From Brachionus manjavacas (taxonomy: Eukaryota > Rotifera > Eurotatoria > Ploima > Brachionidae): a DNA stretch of 64,000 nucleotides. Below are positions 13,444 to 25,900 of this stretch, in pieces; within the stretch, counting starts at the first letter, position 1, and each line of letters begins with the position of its first letter. Where the stretch lies: the NCBI GenBank assembly GCA_019054805.1, contig JAHQIY010000007.1:4531501-4595500 (forward strand). The letters run 5' to 3'. Both the position numbers and the translations under genes were made by a program. The notes under the pieces were generated by a model. It saw only the letters and a program-made list of their open reading frames with translations, did no database searches and was not told the DNA's origin.

Positions 13444-14573
13444 ATGGAAATTAAAAATCCAGTACAAATTTTAAAAGAAAATCTCATTTAAATTTATTAA
13501 ATTTTTTTAAAGCATGCTTCTGAAGAACTCTTACTAAAAATTCAAGGAAATTTTTTGGAAAAATATGAAAGTATTTTAATTTAAAAAAAAAAAATTACAA
13601 AAATTCAAAAATTAAATTAAGGCAAAATAAATTCCGAAGCATATCATCCAAAAGATGTTGAAAGAATAAGACAAAATACAAAATGGCTTTTAGCATTTTA
13701 CAAACATGCGTTCGCTAATCCAGATAGAGCTGTGGATTTGATTGACGAGGTTCTTACATGGAGAAAAGAATTTGGAGCTAATGATTTTCTAACACCAGGA
13801 AAGCTTCCGTTTAGTGAATCAATACTTGAAATAGGTGCTTTGTTTAAAAGAAACAAAGACAAAAATGGACTAACAATTTGTAAGTTTTTCAAAAAAAGAA
13901 CGCTTCCTCTTGGAGTAATTTTTTTTTATTTAGTGAATTTCCGTACCAAAACACATCGAAAAGGTGGATACCCACATGAAGAGCTGTGCAAATTTGTTGC
14001 TTATTTTTTTGAAAAAGAATACAAATTTAGTTTAGAGGAACCAATTGTCCTACTATTTGATATGACAGACTCTGGTCTATCAAATACTGTAAAAACTCTC
14101 TAAATAATATTTTTAAGAATTTTAACTCTTTTAAAGGATCTGGATTTTGCCAAATTTTTAATTAGTTGTTTAAAAACATACTATCCTGGTTTAATTCGTA
14201 AGTTTAAAAGAAAAAGATTTTAAAACTAAATTGAATATTTTAATCTCCATTTCTTTAGATTATTTGATAGTTTTTAATATGCCTTTTATTTTGAATGGTA
14301 ATTTATTTTCTTTAAAAAAATATTCAGTTATTTAATTTTTATTTAAAGCGGTTTGGAAAATAATCAAAGCGCTTTTGCCGGCAAAAGCAGTAGAGTTGGT
14401 ACAGTTTGCTGATAAACAGTCGATAAAAAATTTTATCGATGATGATAATTTATTTACTCATATGGGTGGAAAGGTAATTTTATTATTTTTGGAATTTTTT
14501 ATAATGTTCTGTAATTTTTTTGAAGGATACATATGTTTACAGTTCAAAAGACATCGATTATGGAAAAGAATAA
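13444..14573 (+). CDS. CRAL-TRIO-only paralogue of the MOSPD2-like protein
   Basis: Eight exons: 13444-13461, 13513-13570, 13622-13879, 13934-14088, 14137-14197, 14259-14297, 14349-14473, 14526-14573. They total 762 nt, 253 residues, with introns of 51-61 bp. It aligns without gaps, from the second exon on, to the first part of the MOSPD2-like gene at 4395-10431 (YHPKDVERIRQN, LDFAKFLISCLKTYYPGLI, FTHMGGKDTYVY). It stops 15 codons after the HMGG motif, so it has no MSP domain and no membrane anchor. CRAL-TRIO modules bind small lipophilic ligands; a soluble lipid-binding or transfer role is inferred. AATAAA follows 11 bases after the stop. All splice sites are intact, so it is probably a functional gene and not a pseudogene. 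Confidence 0.85.
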
Positions 14574-14583
14574 ATGGAAGATG

Positions 14584-14589
14584 AATAAA
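14584..14589 (+). terminator. Polyadenylation signal AATAAA of the CRAL-TRIO-only gene
   Basis: Canonical hexamer 11 bases after the stop codon at 14571-14573. In such A+T-rich DNA this motif also occurs by chance. Confidence 0.4.
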
Positions 14590-15262
14590 ATTTTTTCTTT
14601 GCAAAATTTCATTTTTAAATAATCAAATATATTTTTTGGAAAAAATTTAATTATGATTTATAAAAATAAGTTAAAATATTCATTTAAATAAATTTATTAA
14701 AGTTGGAATTAAATTAAAAATTCAGCATTTTTAGCAATTTGTCAATTACCTTAGTTTTAATCATAAAAAATAAGGCTTATTGAGAGAGTGCGTCAGAAAG
14801 TATAAATTGAACCTAATTGTTTCTAATCATAATTTTAAAAAACGACTTTTTCAAAATATTAAAAAATAATTAAATTATTCAAATTAAGTTAATTTTTGTA
14901 GTTAATATTAATTATCAGACAGCAAAATTTTGAATTCTGCTAGTATATGGTGTACAAATGTTTATATCTTCACGCATTGACAATAATTAAATTAGAGTTT
15001 ACTGGTTCTTTTATTATCTTACCATAAAAATCATTTACAAAAAAAAATAAAATCCATTAGACATATTTTGTTTACTTTTAATCACAAATTGTTTAAAATA
15101 GTCTTTTTTGGAAAACATGAAAAACAAATTAAAGCTTTTTTAATTGTTTTTATCACGTTAAATGAAGGATATAAATTCCTTGTATGTGTTTTTTTTTAAT
15201 GATTATTAGTTAAATCGCAAAAAGTATTGAGCTCAGACTCTACATGTCTCAACTATTTTTAA
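14590..15262. other. Intergenic, nothing recognised
   Basis: A+T-rich sequence between the CRAL-TRIO gene and the LINE insertion. No frames or repeats of note. Confidence 0.5.
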
Positions 15263-15880
15263 AATACAAAAGCCAACTCCATGCTCGAAGTGCTTCGCAA
15301 GACGCTGGTTTCGAGGGATGCGTATAAATGGAAACAAATGTACACTACGTACGTCAGACCGCATTTCGAGTATGCAATCCAAGCATGGAGACCATACCGC
15401 CTCGGCGAGATAAACACACTGGAAAAAGTTCAGCGCCGTGCCACCAAAGTCCCAACTCAACTCCGCGACATGACATACGTAGACAGGTGCCTAAAACTGA
15501 AGTTGACAACGCTGAAGGAAAGGAGAGCCAGGGGTGATTTGATAGAAATGTTCAAAATTCAGAAAGGACTGGACACTGTCGAATGGCACTCCTCTCTACA
15601 AGTTGGACCGCCCAGAAGCGGGCATCGAGGGCACATCAGACCAGAGCTAGTGAAGGACTGTCTAACCAGACGTAACGCTTTTCGCAACAGGGTAGCACGA
15701 ATGCGGAACAAGCTACCCGATTCAGTCATTGACGCACCAAGTGTCAACTCTTTCAAGAAGAGGATTGACGACCAAAGAACAGGCTGCTCATAGGACTCAG
15801 GTTCTCTTGCTGGAGTCATCCGGCAACTCGCAGTCATCCAACTACTACTACTACTCCTACTACTACTACTACTACTACTG
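15263..15880 (+). mobile_element. 5'-truncated CR1/L2-like LINE 3' end, GC-rich, ending in a (CTA)n microsatellite
   Basis: The open frame at 15281-15793 (170 codons) has the signature C-terminus of this LINE group: YTTYVRPHFEYAIQAW, LEKVQRRATK, LKLTTLKERRARGDLIEMFK. Reading upstream in the same frame adds KANS before M, so the truncation point is about 15263. The frame is intact from the truncation point to its stop. About half its bases are G or C, against about a quarter around it. The element ends in repeated CTA triplets at 15841-15880. Low decay and foreign composition suggest a recent insertion, perhaps from another genome; this is inference. Confidence 0.85.
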
Positions 15881-16976
15881 TTTCTTGATCCTCACCCTTT
15901 AAAGATTCTTTCGAGGTTTATTTTTTTTTTTTGAGTATTGCTTAATTGATTTTTTTCGATCTGAATTTCTTTTTCAAATTAATAATGAAATTAATAAAAT
16001 TTTTTAAATTAAAAAAAAAATTTTATATTATGGTGGGTTAAAAAAATTTACTTGAAATTTAAATTAATTGTTGAAAAAATTAAAAAAAATTATGGTTTAA
16101 GTGATTCTTACTTAGGTTTATGTTTCAAAGCTGTTGTACAATCTGATGAATAAAAAAAGTTGATAAATTATTGTTTTAAAAATTTGAATTGTATTGAATA
16201 AAATTTGAAATATTTAATTAAATTTTTCCTTTAATTTGAAACAAAAATCTTTAAATACTGCTTCTGATTTATAAATTAAAACAATGCGATAATTAAAATT
16301 ATTCAGCGAAAGCTCGATTTGATTTAATATTATTTTAAAATTTAACAAAAAATAACATACTTGTAGACATGGCCCAGATAATTTTGAACTAAAAGAGAAT
16401 GTAATTTGATTAATGATAATTAAAATTATTTAATGCTATTTTAGAAAGATAAATAATTTAAATTTCCGATTCTTCAGAATATTAGAAAAAAAACCTTTTT
16501 ATAAATTAAGCTAGAGAAAAAGAATGTATTAAATTTCATTTTTATTTAAAAAAACTATCTCTATAACAGAAAAAACAATTTGTCAATTAAAAGTATTTTA
16601 ATTTGGCGATCAAATTTATTTTTGGTTTTTATCTTAAGACCATTCAAACTGATAATAATTATTATCTATTTGTGTATACTCATAAAATTGCTTATCTTAT
16701 GATCTTGTACATTAGATTTCGATATGATATTACCTTAAATATTTCAAAAAGTAAAATTTAAACAAAAATTTAGAAAATTTTTATTTCTTAAATCTTTTTC
16801 AATAAAAAATCAATCAATCGAATTTTATCTCTTAAGACTCTTGAGCTTTTTGATCAAGTATCTTTTTATCAGTATCTTATAATTTTCAGTTGAATATCAA
16901 CAATCTTCTATTAGACAAAGCAAAAGTCTTTTTTTCAGATTCATTAGTAATTTTATGGATATTTTTATAGATTAAA
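15881..16976. other. Intergenic region upstream of the LRP gene
   Basis: A+T-rich, no frames recognised. An acceptor-like TTTTTATAG ends at 16970, six bases before the LRP start codon; it could be a 5'UTR intron end or a trans-splice acceptor. Confidence 0.5.
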
Positions 16977-19900
16977 ATGAAAAAACCTAACAAAAAAAAT
17001 CGCTCAATATTCGAAAATTTAAGTTTTGGTTTATTTTTGTTCCGAATATTATTCTTTTTCTTTTTGCTTTCAAAAACCTTGGCCATCGAATGTCCCAGTG
17101 GATATTGGAAGTGTGAAAATGGAATTCAATGCATCAATTCAACATTTCACTGCAACAATATAATTAATTGTGAAGATGGGTCAGACGAAGGGCATTCATG
17201 CAGTAAGAAATCTTAAACTATATAAGCTTATTGAGTAATTTTTTTTAAGATACTACCTGTGCCATTAATGAGTTTAAATGCGCAACTGGAAATGAATGTA
17301 TCAGAACGGACTATGTTTGTGATCATGGTTAGTCATTTAATCACATTAATGGTACATTAATTTTTTTCTTAGATAAAGACTGTTCAGATGGTTCTGATGA
17401 GCATGCAAATTGCAGTAATTATTTTTGAATCAAAATCAATTTTTTATATTAAATGATACATTTTAGCATACCCTGTGTGCGGTTATGGAACATTTACTTG
17501 TGCTAATAAGAGGTGTATCAATGAATATTTTTTATGTGATGGTAAAATTAATTTATACATGTTTATTATTTAATTAAATTATTTCAAAGGAGATAATGAC
17601 TGTCTTGACAATAGTGATGAAAAATTTTGCGGTAGAATATGTTGTGAATGTTTTGAAATTAAATCACTAAAATTTTTCTTCTAGCATCTAGACATTGTCC
17701 ACCTAATCAATTAGCTTGCAACACAACTGGCACTTGTATTGATGTTCAAAAATTTTGTAATGGTATAGCTGATTGCCCAGATGGCTCAGACGAGAGCACA
17801 ACATGCTGTATTAACCATTTTTTAGAAAATTTTTATCTATGACCAGAATTTTAAATAGAAATTTTTGTTTTTAATTTACTTCATAAGTTATTACAAAGTT
17901 TTTCTTAAATAATTATTTCTCGATATAAAAAGAAGGTTTACAGAGTACTGTTATATCATACTAAACTCGATTGGCCATGTGTGTGTCCATTACATTTACA
18001 ACTATAACCAAATAAATTTTCTATTAATCAATTCTGGGATATTTATTTTTCTGGTTTGTGAAGTTCATTAGGAAAGATCAGAACAAAATAGTACAAAATT
18101 GAAAAACTTTTTTTCTATAAGTTCAAATAAGTTTTGTCAAATATGTTGCACCATGTTGCATTCACTATTTTCAACTTATAGAAAAAAGTAAATCAATTCT
18201 TTATCTTTATGATGTGTTCTTTTGAACTGAATTTCAAAAAACCATTTTTAAAAATTAATGATTAATTTTAAATTTTAAATTAGCCTCAGTTAATTGTTCA
18301 AGTCTTTCTTGTACACATGGCTGTAAAGCGACTCCAAAAGGTGGAATTTGTTTTTGTCCTCAAGGACAGATTTTAGAAAAATCAAATAATCGAATTTGTA
18401 TTGATGTAAATGAATGCGAAATGTGGGATGAATGTGATCAAATATGCGTTAATCTAAACAATTCCTATTCATGTGAATGCAAAGTTAATTATACATTACA
18501 ACAAAGCGGACACTGCAGGCACATACAAAGTACCATAGCTAAATCATAAATATTTTTATTTAAAAATTAAAACAAAAAAGGCGATTTGGCAAAGATCATC
18601 TTTTCAGTAGGAACAAAAATCTTCGAAACAAATCAGCAAGGTCAAAATTTTCGTCAAATTTTAAATAATGATGATCTAATGATTTCAAGCTTTGATTATA
18701 ATTATGAAAAGAAATTGTTCTATCTGGCTGATGACAAAAATAATAAAGTAGAAAAATAATTTTTTTTTTCATTTAAAACAAAAAATTTTGTTTAGATATT
18801 GAAAGCGGTTTACGGATCAACTGGTCAGCTGGAACTCAGTCCTCTAATAACATTAAACATTTTGGCACCTTTTCAACTATCAGTCGATTGGGTCACTGGC
18901 AACATTTATTTACTACAAAAAACCCTAGCTAGAATCGACGTATTTTCAGCTGATGGAAGAAATCGAACAAATTTGCTGTCCAACCTTTTTAATCCAACTT
19001 CTTTTGCTTTGGATCCAACGGAAGGATTGCTATTTTTTACTGACTCCGGATTTAATTCAAACAAATTGAAAGGTCCTAGGATCGAAAAAGTTTTGATGGA
19101 TGGACGGAACCGCCAAGTGATAGTCAGGCAAAAACTTTTAGAACCTGTAGCCATTACAGTTGACCTGATCAAAAAAAGAATTTTTTGGATAGACAGAAAA
19201 TATGACCATTTGGAAACAAGTGATTATTTTGGTTTGAAGCGCTACATAATTGCTTCTGGTTCAAGAAATTTGCCACATTCGGTGTCATTGGACTTGTTCG
19301 AGAGTACAATTTACTTTGCAGATTACACCAAAATGGCAATGATGAAATTAACTCGTCACGCAGTCACCAAGGACTCTAATGTCACATACCACTTTAAAAC
19401 TAGCGAAAAGCCTCGTTTTGTGCGAATTTATCATGAAACCAAGCAACCAGCCACCGAAAATCCCTGCCAATCTAATTGTGAACACTTTTGCTTGCTGAGC
19501 CATGGCCGAAATTCGGTAAAATCATTTCGATGTAAGTGCAAAAATGGCTTCAGACTCAGACACGACCTAAAGACATGTGACCAAATAACAACTTCTTTGT
19601 TCATTTCTCAGAGTAATTACTTAAAAGCAGTTGCACTCGATTCAGATAATACGGAAGCTTTGGACCCGTTGATCATGCCACGCAACGGTGCCCTACAAGT
19701 CTTTGATTTGGACATTAAAAACAATCGAACATTTTTCTACGATTCTTATAGACACGCAATATTCGAGTCTAAAAACAATCAAGAACCAAGTGTTCTGATA
19801 CCAAACAATGTTTTGTATGTTAACAATTTAGCCTATGATTGGATATCCAAAAATTTGCTCTATGTAAATAATGATCAAATAGTAGCAGTTTCGTTGTCAA

Positions 19901-22900
19901 ATGTAAGAAATAGAAGAGTCCTGGTTCAAAGGCAACTACTAGAAGGTTTTGCAATAGATCCCAGTTCAGGTTTTATGTTTTATTCGAGTATCGCTAGACC
20001 GGCAAAAATTTACAGATCATTTTTTGATGGCACAAATGAGACAGTGGTAATTCCAAGAGGTCTTTCACTTCCATACGCTTTAGAATTGGACTTGGAGCAA
20101 AAAACACTTTACTGGTCCGATTCCCACCTATCACTCATTCAATATTCAGATTACTATGGCGGAAATATTCGCACTCTTCTTCGGTCTCCTCTCTTCGTTC
20201 CATTCAGCATCCTCATCTTCAGACACAACCTTTATTTTGTGGATATAAGACAAGATAGCATTTTTAGGACTTCTAAAACATTTGCCTTAACACCTACATT
20301 GTTTAGATCAAATTTAAAAAATGTTCATGATTTAAAAATTAACGATCTAAGCCTTCAAATGGGATTTGAAAATCACCCATGCTTGAGACAGAATGGCGAT
20401 TGCAGTCACTTTTGTTTTTCGGTACCGTCATTAGATACACAATATAGAGTTTCGCGACATTGTGGATGTCCCTATGGTTTGATGTTGGATTCAAGAAAGT
20501 TGAATTGTGTCGTGAATTCAAGTGAGACCCAGACTGAGGATCGGTGTCAACCCCCGCATTTTTTTAAATGTTCAAATGAGAAATGTGTTTTTAGAAGCGA
20601 AGTCTGTGACGGCATTAATGATTGTCTGGATATGAGCGATGATTCAAATTGTCCCATCAGTTATTGTACAAATGAGCAGTTTAAGTGCAGAAATGGCACA
20701 TGTATTGAAAAGAGTAAACGATGTGATGGTAAAGTTGATTGTAGTGATTTTTCTGATGAAATCCTTTGTCCACAAGTTAATTGTGATTTAAATTATCAGT
20801 TTAAATGCAATAATGGAAGCTGTATACCTTTGAGCTGGAAATGGTTCGTCTTTTTTTTTAATTTAAATTAAAATAAATTGAAAAAGTTCAAATGTTATAT
20901 TTGAGGAATCTAAAAAAAAACTATAGAATTTAAAACATTTTAATTCCTGTTTAAAAATGGCAACTAATGTTTTGGTACCGCTTTTTTAAAAACTCATCTA
21001 AAATTAGAAGCGGGTGCAGCCAGTTAGGATCCGGGACGAAGATCTGTTTTAGGATTTAGGGTAAGCAGAAGTTTAAGGTATTTTTAAATAAATAAGTCTT
21101 AACTTTAATTAGGGGTTTATTTTATATTAAAATTAGCAGTGAGGAAAATTATGGGCCTTTAGATACTGATAAATGAAAAAAAATCAAGCACACATCTAAT
21201 TAGATAAAATAAAATTGAGTTTGGAGTAGATTAGTTTCACTTAAGTTAAGATATTTTTTTGTTTGAAAAAATTGCAATCATTAAATCATGAAAATTTTCA
21301 GTTCCAAAAAAATATGCACCTTTAAATAGAAATTTCGATTTTTACTTGGAAAAATCCAAAAATTAAAATTACAAAATCATTTAAATTAAAAATTATAAAA
21401 AATATATCTTAGGCATTTTTTAAGGAATTATTAATAATCTATAAATGAATTCTAGAATGGTATTTTCTCATAATCGTTTTTTTTATAGTTTTAAGTTTTT
21501 TTCAATTTTCAATCTAAAAAAAATAATCAGTATCTATCTATTTAATAAAAGAAATTGATTTATCTATTTCCACAAGGAAAAGTACAAAAGTTATTATTTA
21601 TTTTTTAATCTTATTTTTGATTTTATTCTTAAATTAATTTTTGATTTTAGAGATAAAAAAAATTTAATTATTTTTTTAAGTGATACCGAAAATGATTGTG
21701 GGGATTCATCAGACGAGACTGATTGTTGTAAGCATTATTTTTCTATTTAATAAACTATACCCACAAAACTTTTTATATTTACAAACGATTTCTACTTTAA
21801 ACCTCACTCAGTTCCATACAATTTCCTTCTTTGTACTGTAAACAATGTCTATTGACTCTCAAAACTTATACGTTCTTCTATCTCTGTAATTTTTCATTTT
21901 TCATTTCCTTTCAATGAGCTGCCATAGGCGACGTCCTTGTAGACTGCCTCCGCAAGCTTTCTTGCCGTAGCTTTATTATTATTATTAATATTATTAAAAA
22001 GTTTATCTCAATTTTTAAATTCGGTTTAATTCCTTTTTGCTTATTTTTTAGTAGCCGGTCAATGCGATCCATTAACTCAATTTGAGTGTCATGGTCAAGA
22101 CGGCAGGTGTATAGGTAATTTTGTTTTTAAATTTTATTAAATGTCTTCTTATCAATTTATAATGATTAGATAAAACGTTAGTATGCAATGGTCGAAATGA
22201 TTGTCTAAATAACCATGATGAAGAAAACTGTCCTCAAATAGAATGTAGCCCTGGTGAATTCAAATGTGTATTAGACAATATCTGCATTAATTCAACAAAA
22301 AAATGTGACGGTTTTTATGATTGTCCGAGTCTAACTGATGAACAGAACTGTCGGATTAGACCAGTGCAGACAACTTGCCAATATGATGAATTTTCTTGTG
22401 GAATAGTCAGATCAGGCTCATTTAATGTTCGCTCATCTTGTATTCCGAAAAATTGGGGTCATTTTTATTAATAGATATATTTTTCTTTATCTATTTCTAA
22501 ATTTTTTTATATTCAAGTTTGTGATGGGCATCAAGATTGTGACAATGGACAAGATGAATCATCATGTCCAAGCATTGATTGCGATCCAGGGTATTTCAGA
22601 TGTAGTAATTCAAAATGTGTACCAATTAACTGGAGATGTGATGGCGAAGTATTCTCATTTTTCATGAATGTATATTTTTTTAGCTGTTTAAATTAAGGAT
22701 GATTGTGGAGATAATACGGACGAAAAAAATTGCCCTGGTTTAACCCCTCAATGCAAATCAAATGAATTTAGATGTGAAGGAACAATTGGTATTTGTGTTA
22801 ATTATACTCAGCTCTGTAATAATGCCGCTGACTGTCCGGATGGAAGTGATGAAGGTGCATTCTGTAGTAGAGAAAATTGTTCAGTTCAAAATGGAGGTTG

Positions 22901-25900
22901 CTCCCATTATTGTCATCAATCTCCTATCGGATCTCTTTGTTTCTGTCCTCAAGGCTTTCAGACTACAAATTTGACCAATTATAAAAGATGTGAGGACATT
23001 GATGAGTGCAGTGGAGAGTCTAGTTGTAGCCAAAAGTGTACTAATTTTGCAGGCGGATATTATTGTGCATGTGAGCCAGGTTATTCAAGATCAGGAAAAA
23101 CATGCAAAGCATTGACAAGACAATTTGCCAAAATTTACATCACAAATGGTCAAAATTTGATCATTTCGAACATTGAGGGAACTGTTCTGACTTCAGTTCG
23201 AAAGCCGAGCCTGATGCAATCAGTGACTGCTTTTGATTTTCACAATCGTACTGGACGAATTTTTTGGGCAGATAGTTATACTAAATCTATTTTCAGTTCC
23301 TTCGAAAATGGATCTAGTACATCAAGAATTATTTCTGGAGGCATTACTTTAGTCGAAACTATTGCTATAGATTGGATTGGAAACAACATTTATTGGGCTG
23401 ATTATGGTCTTCAGCATATTGAAGTGGCAAAAACAGATGGCTCAAGGCGCAAAATACTTTTTAATGTAAGTTTTTTTTTGATAGATTTAAGTTCTCTTTC
23501 AGTTTTGAATTCTCAAAAATTTTTAAATATCTATGGTTTATAGATAATCTTCAAATCAATAGGGATTTTGGAATACAATTTTAGATTTTTTTAAATTATT
23601 TCTCTTATCGTATAATTTTTTTAGCGATTTATTATTTTTTTTAAATTTATGAAAATACACCATTTTATTACAAGGCATACTTTTAGAAAAAAAATAGTGA
23701 TTTTGAGTGTGAGTGTGATTGCTATGCACTCACCTTATGTGTGTGCACTCACCTTATGCATCACTCACACTCTCACTCAAAAAAAAATATATTTTTTATA
23801 ATAATTTCTTAAATATAATTTTGTTTTATTTTTTAAAAAAATATTTTTAAATAATAATTAAGTCGAAAAACTAAAAAAAATTTTTGTTATTTGATAAAAA
23901 AAATGCTTTAGTAAGTAATTTGGAAGATTTTTTCTTTTCAGAAAAAATGTCTAAATGGTTCAAATCCTAATATATGTGAATTTTCCAAAAGCAATAACGT
24001 TTAAAATAACGGGTATTCAACAAAGAATTCTCAAAATTTTGACAGGTAAAATTATATGTTCTTATTGATCGAATTTAATCAATTTTTGCACAAGTATTTA
24101 ATAGACTTAATCGATTTATAAAATTAAAACATCTTATTATTTCAAGGTCTATTTTTTTAAAAAATGACCACTTACAACACATTTACCAGCAAATTTCACC
24201 TGTCTTCTTATATTTATAAATTTAATATATAAATATTTGATACCTAATTTTAAAGAGCAATAAAAAACGATTAAAATGAGTCCTAAATCATTTTTTTATG
24301 GCATTTAGTTCATAAATTATTTGAGTTTGTCAAATTTTACTTTTTTTCAAAAAAATGCCTTGCAAATTCACTTGATCTAGATACTCGCAATTGGATGCCA
24401 TTGTGAAAAAGGAGTGGAAAAAAATATATACTCAACCTTAGAAGAATTTAACGAAAAAATAGAATTTCCCGTGAAGAAAGGTAATAAAAAGATATAAGAA
24501 GCTGTAAAACGCTTTAGTTCTAGAGTAAGAGGAGTTTAAAAGGTTTTTAGGGTATAGTCTAGCAAAGTTCATAATAGCACATGAAAAAAAGTAATTAAAA
24601 TAGCAGAGATCAAAATAGCATTATAGAAGTTAGAAAATTAGAAAATTCCAAAAAAATGAGTCAACTAGACGACATATTGGAAGAGTTTGAAGCTCTTAGC
24701 ATTGAAAAAAGCGTTGGTTTAGACTTTGAAAAGAGCGACACTGAAGGGGTAGTGCTGTTGTCTCAAAAGTAAGCTCTAAATTCTTATAATTTTTGTTTTA
24801 GTTTATCAACTTTATATTCATTTATCTTGAATCTATCTTGCTCGGTACAGAAAACAAATAAATAAATAACAATTTATCAGAAATAAAATCATATTTATTA
24901 AAAAAATTTTGTGCTATTTTGAAAATTTTTTTTATTCTATTTTGATTAAAAAAAATTATTTTTATGTCATTTTGATAAAAAAACGGTGTGCAATATTTTT
25001 ATGCTATTCTGATTGATGCTATTTTGATTAATGCTATTTTAATCTAGTCCCAATAAGAACATATATTTTTTACTTGTCAAAATTTTGAACATTCCTTTTT
25101 GTGAAAATTCTCAATAATTCGTCAATAAACAATAAATCTTTTGAAATGAAAAATTTCCAAAAAGAGAAATAGAAAGATTATAAGGTCGCATTGGTTCTTT
25201 TATTATGAAACAAATTTTTATTTTTTACATTAATCTAAATTAACTCTAACCTATTAACTCTAATCTAAAATTAAATATTTTTTTTAATTTTTTAATTTTA
25301 AAATAAAAAGCTATCAAATTTCATTAATGATCAGCAAAGAAAGGAAACCAAATTTTTAGCAAAAACTAGACTAAAATTTATTTAAGGCTAATGTAACAAA
25401 TCCAAGAGGTTTAGTTCTTGACCCAAGATCTAAACATAGACTCATATTTTGGTCAGATTGGGGCAAGTATCCGCGGATAGAAAGAGCAAGTATGGATGGT
25501 ACAAACCGAACTGTTTTGATTTCGACCAAACTTTATTGGCCAAATGGCTTAGCTATTGACATAGTGCGAGAACGCATTTATTTTGCTGATGCACATCTTG
25601 ACTACATCGAATCTTGTGACTACAATGGAAACAACCGTGTCCAAGTAATCAGCAACGATTTGATGCTTCATCATCCGCACAGCTTGGCCTTTTTTGAGCA
25701 TAGCATTTTTTGGCTAGACCGTGGACACAATAAAGTCCTTAAATTAGACCGACTTAGCCCAAAAAATAAAACAACCATTGCTGATATATCATCACGAGCA
25801 TTGACTGTAAAAGTGGTCCACGAGCTTCTACAACCTCAAGAACAAAATCCTTGTCTCACTTCCAACTGCGAACACCTTTGTCTTTTGGCTAAAAATCAAC

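Larger units (their letters stand above)
24007..25102. mobile_element. Non-autonomous terminal-inverted-repeat element, copy A
   Basis: Starts with TAACGGGTATTCAA. The segment at 24020-24067 (AATTCTCAAAATTTTGACAG, then ATATGTTCTTATTG) recurs inverted at 25051-25102 (CAATAAGAACATATA, then TTGTCAAAATTTTGAACATT). The left part is similar to copy B at 51479-51924, including GATTAAAATGAGTCCT against GATTAAAATGAGCCCC. No transposase is visible. The interior is partly foreign to copy B, so nested insertions are likely. Confidence 0.6.
23466..25386 (+). other. LRP intron 14 (1921 bp) holding repeats
   Basis: Interrupts YWTD propeller 3 in phase 0 ([11 protein letters not shown]). It carries an imperfect hairpin at 23704-23780, a terminal-inverted-repeat element at 24007-25102, a 38-codon frame at 24656-24772 and a LINE-type tail at 24838-24870. 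Confidence 0.75.

Noticed and set aside
15841-15880. CTA triplet run as a possible CRISPR or tandem array
   Set aside because: It is a simple microsatellite at the end of a LINE, with no spacer structure. No CRISPR-like array is present in the window.
17808-18283. Possible extra LDLa exon between the fourth module and the EGF of the LRP gene
   Set aside because: No cysteine-rich frame was found in this intron, and the flanking exons join in phase (T|CC).
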